Positions 1 through 10,169 of a stretch of 64,000 bases of DNA are shown one piece after another (position 1 is the stretch's first letter; every line of letters begins with the position of its first letter). This DNA is from Phycomyces nitens (lineage: Eukaryota; Mucoromycota; Mucoromycetes; Mucorales; Phycomycetaceae), in contig JAHRBC010000005.1 in NCBI GenBank assembly GCA_022702545.1, forward strand, positions 3,534,001 through 3,598,000, in the 5' to 3' direction. Position numbers and translations under genes: made by a program. The notes below the pieces were generated by a model that had not been told where the DNA came from, did no database searches, and was given only the letters and a program-made list of their open reading frames with translations.

Positions 1-1178
1 ACAAATGGCATATCATTATCATCGAGCAACTCATTCCACATTGCACCATCATATATGTCAAGGAAGGTGTTCTCCACGGTCTCTCTTGATCTCCATTGGA
101 ACAGCTTGTCCTCAAATCCAGGCTTACAGAGATACTGTGTCAAAGTATTCTTGAGTGAGCTGTATGGGAATACCATGAACGGGATTGGATCTCTGGCAGA
201 TGGATCGGTGAAAATTGGATTGTTGCAAATTTGGGTATGCGTGCTGGAGTATTTCTTGAAAGTGCATGTTGGCTGATGATTGTCTGGCGAGTAGATTGCA
301 AAGCACTTGTTGCAAACGGTGTACTTTACAATGCCTTTGGTCATTACGTCAAATCCGGTCATTGCTTTCAAGGCATTGACAGTAAGTGGCAGGTCAGCAT
401 CCTTCTCAAAGGCAACAAGAAGATGGTGAAAGAATTTGAGCAAGGCCGATCCTCCCGTTTGAACCAAGTAGAATGCTTGGAAGATAACGCCAAAGATAGC
501 CATGAACTGGCTGGTTTGGGACATGTTATGAATCTTCAAGGATCCAACTACAAAGGAAAGTATATGATAAATAACTTGTATACAATTAAATATGTTTGTA
601 TTTTATGTATACATACTTGAAGCCATCATTTGTTCAAAACCATTGCCGCCATCAATCTCAGTCTCATCTTCATTGCTAGATTCATCATTTGAATCGGAAT
701 CCTCATTGTCAGCTGCAATGAGTGATGACTCAACATCTGATTCCTCCTCAACGTCAAAAACATCGTCTTCTCTCAAGAAAGGTATCTGTTGTCCAGTAGT
801 TTCGACTGACATGATAGAAAAGCTGTCTTCATCTATAATAAAATAAAAGTTAGTACCTGTAATTGATAACCAAAATATATCGCACTTACAATCAATAAAC
901 TCATTAGAAATATCAGGCATTATGATATCTGACTCTTCTTCAACTGTGCTTCTGACATTGGCTGTAATAATTAACAACAAACATTATTAGATTATGAATA
1001 ACGATATACAATTTCACTTACAATCATCTCTATCCTTGGGACCAATGCTTGACACATTATCAGAATTCTTATGGCGCATGAATGTCTGTGCATTCTGCAA
1101 TATTCCATTGGCTGTATATTTGGTACAGGCCGAACATTTGCACAGGAGGTTGTATGTTTCGTTTTTAATGTTATTCAT
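1..1178 (-). CDS. E1 transposase, partial (Tnp2/CACTA-like), four exons
   Basis: Probable CDS is complement of <1..547, 617..832, 890..961 and 1022..1178; all junctions have GT-AG borders and keep one frame. Exon 1 (157 nt, from ATG at 1178) encodes a CKCSAC cysteine cluster followed by a distal RH, like exon 1 of the other copies. Exons 2 and 3 are strongly acidic. Exon 4 begins the catalytic region: MTGFDVMTKG, then a CNKCFAIY cysteine pair, then YDGAMWNELLDD, all colinear with elements A-D. The gene runs off the window before the catalytic aspartates. No stop or frameshift is seen in the visible part. The role, cut-and-paste transposition in the nucleus, is inferred from the family. Confidence 0.75.
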
Positions 1179-1781
1179 AATAAAGATTATATGAGCAAGA
1201 GGTATTATATTTGGCTCTTTTTTATATGAATCGTATTTCAGAGCGAGACGATATATATTATTAATCCTATTATCAAACACACCATTTATTCATCATCGTC
1301 TTTTGATATCTGGGCTTTGAATCAATCTCCCTTAATATTTATAAGCATTACAAACCCAATCTCTTACATTCAAAAAAATTGGTGGATTACTAATGGTGCC
1401 GAAATTATTAATTATCCTTGAATATTATTTTTTTATTTTAAAATATTGGTCATTATTATTATGTACACATTGATTCATCTTAAATATATTGAATGTTTTG
1501 TCTATACAATCAATAAAAAAGCAATAATCGTAAAAATCGATATAGTTTATAAAAATGAAAAAAAAATAATGCCAATTTAATTTATTTATTTTGCAAAGTC
1601 AATTAAAATGTGTGCTATTTTGCGTCAAATATGCGATTTAGAGCTCATATATGAAATAAAATGCGAAATTAGGTCTCATCATTAAAAAATTGTCAAAATG
1701 ATGGAGTTAGAATTCATTTTTAAAAATTCGTAATAATTCAAAATCTCTAATTCTGGCTAATACAACCCTTCTTTTGCAGTG
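1..1781 (-). mobile_element. CACTA-like element E1, 5' portion (transposase on minus strand)
   Basis: The visible part runs from the window edge to a terminus ending CTTTTGCAGTG at 1781, whose reverse complement begins CACTGCAAAAG, the same terminus class as the other CACTA-like elements here. It carries the first part of a transposase gene. The terminal 648 bp (1134-1781) recurs nearly identically at 39524-40172, so E1 and E2 are the same subfamily. The other end lies outside the window, so the TSD cannot be tested. E1 appears to sit inside E2, because no E2 left terminus occurs between 1782 and element B. Confidence 0.75.
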
Positions 1782-2194
1782 TGATGACTGGAGGCATCAA
1801 GTCATTAGTAAAGAGAAGCTTTGAGCAAATATTATTTTATGTTATTAAACCATGTAAAATGACCAAAGAGAAGAAGCCTGTTGATGATCTGTAAAGATAA
1901 TGGCAAAATTATTAAGTAATTACATAAAATAATAAGAATAAAATAATTACCAGTATGTGTATAAGAGCAAGAGGCAAAAGAGAAAGAACGAAAAATAATT
2001 TGAGTTCCAAGGTGGTTTACCCCTAAAAAAAAGTGCGGTCTCTAAAATCAATAATCCCAAAAACATAATATAATCGTCATTTTCATTTTACAGTTAGACG
2101 CTTTATTTAATCAATAAAAGACACTAATTAGTTTTAAGCAAGTCATTGTAAAATATGATTATATATTGTAGAATAAACATCAGTAACAGTTCAT
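1782..2194. other. Interior of outer element E2, no gene seen
   Basis: AT-rich stretch between the E1 terminus and the B insertion. It has no long ORF and no CACTG terminus of its own. Because element B sits in the leader of the E2 partner gene, this stretch should be upstream sequence of that gene. It ends with TAT (2195-2197), the left copy of the B target duplication. Confidence 0.5.
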
Positions 2195-3601
2195 TATCAC
2201 TGGGAAAACGGTGGGCTATTCTACTGTGCACAGTTAACTGAGAACGTGGAGAAAGCTGAAGCAAATTTGCAACTCAACACGTTTTTTTGTGATCACCTTG
2301 AAAATATTGTTTTATTGTATTTAATTGGCTCGGATATAAAGAACAGGAGATAATATTTTTATACTCTTATAAAACCGTAGCAAATAAAGCATATGTAACA
2401 CTTGTTTCCTTTTTGTTTAAACTTCAATACACAAATACCATGTCTTCTACTTCTGATGTCTACAATGAGAAGTGCTTTTGCCCTAGATGCAGTACAAGCA
2501 AGAATGGTTACAGTCTTGTCCAGAAACTGACTGCTCAACGTCATGCAAAGAGAGCAAGATTAGAGCGTCTTGAAAATTGTGAAAGGGGCAAGTTACTTTT
2601 GTAAACACTCTATGAATTGTATCATAATATATTTTACTAGAAATCTCCTCTCAACGCAATATGATAGATGTTGAGGATCTCTAAAGGTTGATGGGGTTTT
2701 AAAGGTCAGATTTAAACTCCGCGTTTTTTGATTTTGATTATAGACATTACAAAAGTTAAAAATTATAAAAAAAATAGTTCCGCTCATATAAATTTGGCTG
2801 TGACAGCTTAATTTTCAGTTGATTTATAATAGTTTTAAAATTTTAAAAAAATATATTAAATATATAAATATCTTTTGCAATATTTGGCTTAGAGTAATGT
2901 ATATATAGTCAAAAGACTCGTCATAAAATAGGCGTCACAATGAAATACTTCAAAATGTTTTTATATATAGTAGATAGCTTATGAATTATATCAATAAGTG
3001 ATATTTATAAAAATATATATAAATTTAATTATATTAAAATAAGTCACAATATATTAATTAATATAAATAAGTTATAATATAGCAGCTGGTATGAATGAGT
3101 CATAAACAAGTGACTTGTATAAATGAGTCATAAAACAGTGACTGGTATAGAGGAGTCACAAAAATTTAATTTTTATATGACTGGTTTTTTAGATAAATTA
3201 ATAAATAGAGATCTAATTTTTACTATTCTTCTTTACTTTTCTTTCTACAAGTTCATCTTTTTATAATTATGACAATCACTACTCAAGACTTTTCTTTCTC
3301 TTCACTGCCAACTACAAGATGGATCACAATGACTACAATTGATATTGAATCTACTAACACTGGAAAAATGGCCCTGAATACACTGGTGGTATAGTAGCCC
3401 TGAACTGGTGTGAAAGCTAGTCTATTTTTCAACTCCACAGTTTTCCTTTTTTTTTATTTCGAAAATATAATTTTACTACATCCTATTGGTTTGGATACAA
3501 TGAGCATTAGAATATTACTTTTTATTATTATAAAAGTATAGCAAATAAAATACATGTAACACTCGTTTCCTTTTAATAATAATATTACAAACACAAACAT
3601 C

Positions 3602-6600
3602 ATGTCTTCTTCCAACAGTATTTACAACACCAAGTGCTATTGCACTGTATGCGGTGATAATGAAGAAGGATTCACCTATGTGACAAGAAGAACTGTCCAA
3701 CATCATAACAAAAGAGCCAGAGTAGATGCAGTATTCACATCTTCAAGGGGTATTTTATTTAAAACAACAGAGTATACTTGTATATTAATATTATATTATA
3801 AATAAAGACTCTCAAAGAGAAATGATGGAAGTTGATTCTGAGTGTAAGAAATATATTTATTTAAATGTCAATGGTGTCTAACACACTATTATATTCTATA
3901 TTTGTAGCTGTCATGACTTACCAACCTGGTCCCGTAGAAGAGGGCGGCCAAACAAATGTTCCTGTTTTGGAAATTGAGTCCATGCCTGCCAACGATGTCT
4001 CCATTGAGAATCGCGATGATGACAATGAGATCTCGGTTGAGAATGACGATGGCGCCAGTGATGATGAAGATGTTGTTGAGCTTGAGCTTGAGGAGTTGGA
4101 TGCCGAAGGTTTGTACATAATCATTGAATAAAAGAAAAAGCCTGAAAAATTGAGTATTAATATTTTCTCTTTTTTTACAATAGCCCCTTTTGAAGCCCCT
4201 GGTATGCCTGAGAACCCAGTTCACAAGTTTATCGCCATCTTCACGGTCCTTTTTACATCCCGCTACGTGGTCAACAAGGGTTCCATTGTCTTGATCGAGT
4301 TCATCAATGAGCTCTTGAAGATTTACGAGCAGGATTTCCAGCTTCCAACAAGTCTTCTTGGGCTCCAAAGAATGACTGGATTTTCCGAGATATCCAAGGG
4401 AATCCACAGATTTGTAGCATGCCAAGATTGCCATCAAATCTACGATGAATGCATGACAGTTCCTCCCACCTGTGTGTTCCAGAAGCTTGGATCCAACTCT
4501 GTCTGCGGGTGTAAGTTGGTGAAGGAGTCGTCTGTTGGTGCCTTGGCCCCAAAAAGGGTGTTTGTCTATCAATCCGTCAAGCATGCTATGAAGACACTCT
4601 TTCTTCGCCCTGGCTTTGAGGCCAGAATCAGACACTGGAACTCAGATCTCAAGATTCCACAGACAATGTGCGATGTCTACGACGGCGCCATGTGGAAGGA
4701 CGTCAAGGACATCAACGGCGCCCAGTTTACAGCGGATCCGCGCTCCCTCATGTTGGCTCTCAACATCGACTGGTTCCAACCTTTCGATGGTGTGGTGTAC
4801 TCTTGTGGTGCCATTTATTTGGTCATCAATAATCTACCTCGGGAGGAGCGATTCAAGCCAGAAAACACCATCCTCGTTGGTCTTATGCCTGGACCAAAAG
4901 AGCCAAAGTCAGAGGAGATCAACCACTACCTGGAGCCGTTGGTAGATGAGTTGAACGAGCTCTATGTTGGAATGAATATTCCAACATTTGAGAGGCCAAC
5001 TGGTGCCAGTGTCCGTGCTGCACTAATGATGGTGGCGTGTGACATCCCAGCAGCAAGAAAGACCAGTGGATTCACCGCCCACAACAGCACATGCGCATGC
5101 TACAAATGCAATCATCAGTTCTCTCGTCTGGAAGGCACGACCAGTGTAGATTTCCGCGGTTTCGAGTTTGCTGAGTGGAGGCTTGCGAGTGGTGCTGAAA
5201 ACCGGGTGCATGCTGAGGTGTGGAAAAGTGCAAGTACATCCTCAGAAAGACATCAGCTGGAGGTCGAAAATGGTGTTCGATGGTCGCAGCTGCATCGTCT
5301 TGGATACTTTGATCTAGTACGTGGAACGATCATCGATCCCATGCACAATCTCTTTCTGGGCACGGCAAAAAGAATGGTGGAAAAGTGGACTGCCAGTGGT
5401 CTGATCGTAGACAGGGATCTTCGCGAGATGCAGAAGATAGCCGAGACCATGGTACTGCCTGTTGGCTACAGCATGCTGAAGACGAAGATTGGCAAGGGGT
5501 TCCCCAGGATGAAAGCTGACGAATGGAAGTCGTGGGTATTGGTGTACTCTCCGGTTTTGCTGAAGTACGTTCTTCCACCAGCAAACTTTGCCAACTGGAT
5601 CGATTTCGTGGACGCATGTCGTATTCTGGTCAAGCCAACAATAACGTATGATGATGTCGAGTCAGCTCACCTCCATCTCCAGCAATTCTGTCAATCGTGC
5701 GAAACGCTTTACCCTGCTACAATCCTCACCTGCAATATGCACCTGCACCTCCATCTTCGCGACACCGTTCGTGATTTTGGACCCGTGTACGGTTATTGGC
5801 TCTTTGGGTTTGAGAGATTCAATGGCTTGTTAAAGAATATTAACACGAACAGAAGAGATGGGTTTGAGATGACCTATATGCGAAACTTCCTGGAAGATGC
5901 ATACAAGAGTGACTATGTCAATGCCGTTTTTCCCAATTCGAGCCAAGTCCTCTTTTCTCCTGTTCTCCAGAAACTCACATCCACCACACCCACCATCCTC
6001 TCCTCTCCCTCTACAACCTACTGCACATTTGACTTGCAAGACTTTCTTCGACTCTCCAACGATGCAACAATTCTTGTCAAAGGCAATGAACCGCTCCCTC
6101 CGTCTGCATTTCCTCTCTTGACCAGTAAGCCTTCCTCAATAAGTGATGTCCACTATCCTTTTTTGTTGGAGTATTACAAGAAGCAGTATGACATTCCAGA
6201 CCTAGTGGACTATCGTCACGCCTCCCTCTCGCCGTTTTTCGTTGATAATCAGATTGGCAAACTGAAATCAATTGATATTCTAGGCCAAACATACGTTGGC
6301 AAGAATAGTTCTGTCAGTCGTGGGTCTTTTGTCCAGGCACTGTTCCTTGGCAGATACGGCGACCATGCAAATGCGTATACTGGCCAAATCCAGTATATGT
6401 TTACTCATTCCTTCATGCCACCAACCAACCAGACAATCTGCTCAAGTCATGGAATCCAGCACACCGAGCATGTTTTTGCATTTGTCCGATGGCTTCCTCT
6501 GTCTTCAGATAGATCACGAGAAGACGATGGTGTGGACATTTGCCTGCCTGAATTTTCAGATGATGACTATCAGTGCATCCTGCCTGTTCATCGCATCTTG

Positions 6601-6684
6601 CTTGAGGTGGCCACTGCCAAATATACAAAGAACAATGAGACGACAACACTAGTCATTCCTCTGCCAAAAAAGCAATATGCTTAA
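3602..6684 (+). CDS. Element A transposase, intact (Tnp2/CACTA-like)
   Basis: CDS joins 3602..3749, 3808..3843, 3908..4108 and 4184..6684: 2886 nt, 961 residues, every junction GT-AG and in frame. Exon 1 has a CYCTVC cysteine cluster and a distal HH (zinc-knuckle-like). Exon 3 is acidic, ending ELEELDAEG. The main exon resembles the Tnp2 transposase family: YDGAMWKDVKD, LNIDWFQPFDG (probable first D), VACDIPAARK (probable second D), CACYKC, DPMHNLFLGTAKRM, CNMHLHLHL and GYWLFGFERFNGLLKN (probable catalytic E). The C-terminus PLPKKQYA is conserved in all copies. The start is supported by the conserved MSS... opening and exon length. Biochemical role is inferred from family. Confidence 0.9.
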
Positions 6685-6807
6685 ATAAATAAATAAAAAC
6701 ATCTTTCCTCCAAGGCAAACAATTTTACCTTCTAAGTATGTTATTAAGACAAACTGTAACAATCAGCTTAAGAAGAGATTTTTTTAATTTTTTAATTGTT
6801 TAATTTT

Positions 6808-7937
6808 TTATTCGTCATCTCTGACGGTCCACTGTGGTGGTGGGGGGAGCATGCTGTCAGGGACTGGTTTGGTCACGACACTGTGGAAGCGTCTTTCCAT
6901 CAGCTGTCGAGAATTGTTGCCCAAGTCGACACGGGCATACAAGTCAACCATTTCGAGGAAATGGTTGAACTAAAAGGACAATTAGTTTCTATTTATTATA
7001 TTTCAAAAACAATAAACTTGGCTGGAAAACAATTTACCTCGTTGCTTCGCCAACTTGGGCGCTTGACGTGAACGATGCGCACACCTGGAGTCCCAGGTGT
7101 CTCATCACCAGACTCGCCATCAGACATTGCTCCTTTCTGAATGAGATTGGAGCAATCCCTACCCATTGCAGCATCAATGGCAGCCTTGTTCTTGGCATAG
7201 GTAAGGCCACGGCGTTTGAGGTGCTATAGATCAATTGGTATTAATATTACTCTTAAAACTAAGCTCTGATTAGAATATAAAACACAACTTACATCACCCT
7301 CACGAGAAGAGCGCCGTGTCTTTGCCTTTGCGGCATCCCCCTTGCTAGAAGTCTGGGACTCCAGGTGACACCGACTGCGGAAGTGGTTGTGAACCTTTTC
7401 ACGGATGTCACTGTTTCGCAACCTGGGGTCCCGAGACCTTTGCACCAGGAAGGCCATTAGGTTGTCCACCAACTCTTTATTTGGACTGTCGTTGAAGAAG
7501 ACCTTGGTGTTCCACCTGGGCTTCCTGTTGTTGGCCTCAATTTCGGCCTGGTCATTCGACCTGAACCTTGGCGTCCACATGTAGCCATGAATAAGTCTCT
7601 ATTTTATAGCATTAAATTAGTGAATTATTATTACTCTGTTACTTACAATCACTTCCGTGAGGTCCTTTGGTTTTGGCTCAGGAAGAACATTGCCAGTAGT
7701 GCTGACAACTGGGGCCACAGCAACAGGAACCACTGGCCCAGCATTTGAAGGCTGACCAGTGTTGGTGTTGCCTCCAACATTGGTACCACTTTGGCCGTTC
7801 ATGGTGGTATATGCTTGTTTGAGAAAGCCTACGTCGTTGCTTATTGTCAAGACAGTTTGCTTCATAGCAATTATCTCCTCCATCATCCGAGGATTCTCTG
7901 CATTGGGCTGAGGAGCGAGTGCGCGTCTGTTTGCCAT
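6808..7937 (-). CDS. Element A partner protein (gene 2), intact, unknown function
   Basis: CDS is the complement of 6808..6969, 7038..7223, 7293..7598 and 7647..7937: 945 nt, 314 residues, all GT-AG junctions in phase. The N-terminus MANRRALAPQPN leads into a heptad-like segment (about residues 15-45), then a Gly/Asn/Val-Pro linker. Exon 2 has WTPRFRSN, EANNRKPRWNT and a basic tail; exon 3 has DAAMGRDCSNLIQKGAMSDG and KRPSWRSNE; exon 4 ends PPPPQWTVRDDE. Five copies with the same exon layout occur in this window. It lies convergent to the transposase, 123 bp apart. I do not recognise the family; a DNA-binding helper of transposition is a guess from its basic region and constant pairing. Confidence 0.8.
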
Positions 7938-8767
7938 TGTCTAAAGAATATTAAAATAGTCAGTGTCAATTATATTATACTGTGTCTGGATTTAATATAA
8001 ATGATATTCTTTACTTGTAACTAAAAAGATAATAAGATGATGAGAACACAAAAGAGTGAGAAAGAACAAGTCAATTATATGAAAAGCATATTATATATTA
8101 ATAGCCATATACATGGCTGTATCCAAAAAGACTTCTTGTAGACTATCAGAGTTGATATCGGCAATCAAAATTGTCCTTTATTAATTAACTAGTGAGTTGG
8201 TCTCTTTGGATAAAGAAAAAGACTTTGTAAAATCGGTTTTTATATATATATACTTTGGGTTTATTCTATAACACAATTAATATTACTATTCATTTAGCTT
8301 TAAATCTATTTGTCTATATATTTTATTCTGTTTAAATTATACAGGCTCTTTAACAATAAACATTATCCATCTATCCCGAAAACCTTATTCTTTGAACCAA
8401 ACGATTCTTGATAGTGTTGATTACACAGCTTTTTTTCACATTGATTCTGCGCCTTTATTGTAAGCCCAAGAAAATAATAAACAGCAGACTGAAACCTAGC
8501 AAAGCATATTAATCGCTCAGGATATATTTTGGATTCCATCCATTACACCTATTCTGTCTCTATTTCAAATTCGATGTGGGCCCTTGTAATTAATCTCTCT
8601 TTTTCCCTATATCCGCGCCAATTTACTTTTCTCTTTACACTCCCATAAACACAGGCTGATTCCGATGCATCCTTTCCACATTGCCCATCCAGGTTAACAA
8701 TCATCAGTTAAACTCTCTGTAATCTTATAATTTATTCTGACTCTCTCTCTTTCTATCAATCTTATAG

Positions 8768-9720
8768 ACCTCTTTGACTCACACATCTCATTATATTATA
8801 CTGTCATCGGGACCATGGTAAAAAAGTCTTTTCAAATCAAAATTTTCCTTATCTGACTTTGTTTACTCTGCAATAGACCACCCCTGCCATTCACCCCATC
8901 TGCCTCTTCCATAATCTACGGCTGCTATCATGATGGTAATGCCGTTTCTTGTTCTTTATACTTTTCTATAATATTATTTCCATTTGCTCTTTTTATCTTA
9001 TAGCCCTATTCCACCCGCATGGCCTATTATATAGCACCATCATCAGTGCCCAGGTAAAAAAAAACTTTTTTGTGTCAAAAAAAATAATTTTCTTTTCTAA
9101 CGTTGCTTATTCTAATTTAGGCTATCACCATCACTGTCCACCCCATCTGCCTCTCTCATCATCTACGACTGGTTATCATAATGGTAATGCCGTTTCTTGG
9201 CCTTTATTCTTTTCCATAATATTATTCTGGCTATTTACTAATAATTTTTTATACTCTTAACAAGACACTATTATTGGCCGCCATATACCATCCCTCTACT
9301 ATAATCACCAACTCTGTTTTTGGTATGTAAATAAATTTTTCTATCACTCAATTCACCCATATTAATTTATTTTATCCCATCTCTAGTCAATCCAATCATA
9401 CAAGATGCCATGTCACACAATTCAGCCCCTCTTTGTCCATTCTTATCCAATCTTTGCAATGTAAGTATAATATCCCTCGCATCTTGAATAGCACCCGCAC
9501 TCTTGAATATATATCGCTAATATAACTTTTATTATATCAGAACACTACCGCAACCACCTAAATTGCCGCCAGACCCTATTTTCAGGTATTGTTCAGTAGA
9601 GAAGCACCCGATCCAAGTAGTATCAAGTAGGCTGGTAGAAGCAGCAAGGATAGACCGTAATAGTATTAGAACTCGTGTATAGAACCATTCTATTCTTTCC
9701 AATAAACACAAATATAAACC
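8768..9720 (+). other. Element A mini-exon unit (gene 3), probably spliced, coding status uncertain
   Basis: A chain of short exons with clear GT...AG borders and CTAAC-like branch sites: 8768-8817, 8877-8935, 9004-9053, 9121-9183, 9265-9322, 9387-9460, 9541-9585 and a last exon from 9664. It ends at a shared AATAAA-like site near 9702. It is transcribed away from the partner gene. Exons 8877 and 9121 correspond to one repeated type, 8768 and 9004 to another. The 74-nt exon encodes NSAPLCPFLSNLCN, closely matching element C. The next exon contains TAA where B has CAA, so this copy may be broken. Confidence 0.55.
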
Positions 9721-10169
9721 ATAAACAACCTAATAAGTACAGGATATAAAATAATTGAGAGTATATCACTGGTCGAGAGTAATAAAGAGGATACCAAAAT
9801 CAATAAATAATGGGCTATCTACTGTAGGCAAAGTACCTTATACTACAGTTATGTGACTTCTCAAGGGTGTAGGCAAAGGAACCTCGCCATTCTATTTTTA
9901 ATAGACTTATTGAATATAATAAAATTAAAACTGAGATTTGCATAGGTAATTCTGGTATTCACTTCAAGTTGACATATTAAGAATACTAACTCCCCTTACT
10001 AGCATCACCCCTAGTGGACTAAACACCAGTGTTTAGCGCGAAAATGCTCAGGCACCAAAGGTACCTTGTGCACTAGGCATTTGTTCACATAAACTCCAGT
10101 ATATACCTTACCTTTGTCCAGGAATATACCTACCTATATACCAGTGTATATCAAATGGTTTTCCCAGTG
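9721..10169. repeat. Right subterminal region of element A
   Basis: No ORF of note. It contains repeated CCAGT motifs approaching the terminus and the palindrome TAAACACCAGTGTTTA near 10019. The inverted ATACACTGGT at 10139-10148 matches the left subterminal copy. The pattern is that expected of transposase-binding subterminal repeats. Confidence 0.5.

Larger units (their letters stand above)
3358..10169 (+). mobile_element. CACTA-like element A, complete, youngest in its stack
   Basis: Ends are CACTGGAAAAATGG (3358) and, on the reverse complement, CACTGGGAAAACCA (10169), flanked by TAA at 3355-3357 and 10170-10172. The uninterrupted site is preserved in Merlin2 at about 30775-30780. Length is 6812 bp. 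A subterminal ATACACTGGT occurs at 3378-3387 and inverted at 10139-10148, resembling transposase-binding repeats of CACTA elements. It contains an intact transposase, an intact convergent partner gene and a third, mini-exon unit. It may still be mobile. Confidence 0.9.

Noticed and set aside
3889..4635. 248-codon ORF on the minus strand
   Set aside because: Antisense shadow of element A transposase exons 3 and 4.
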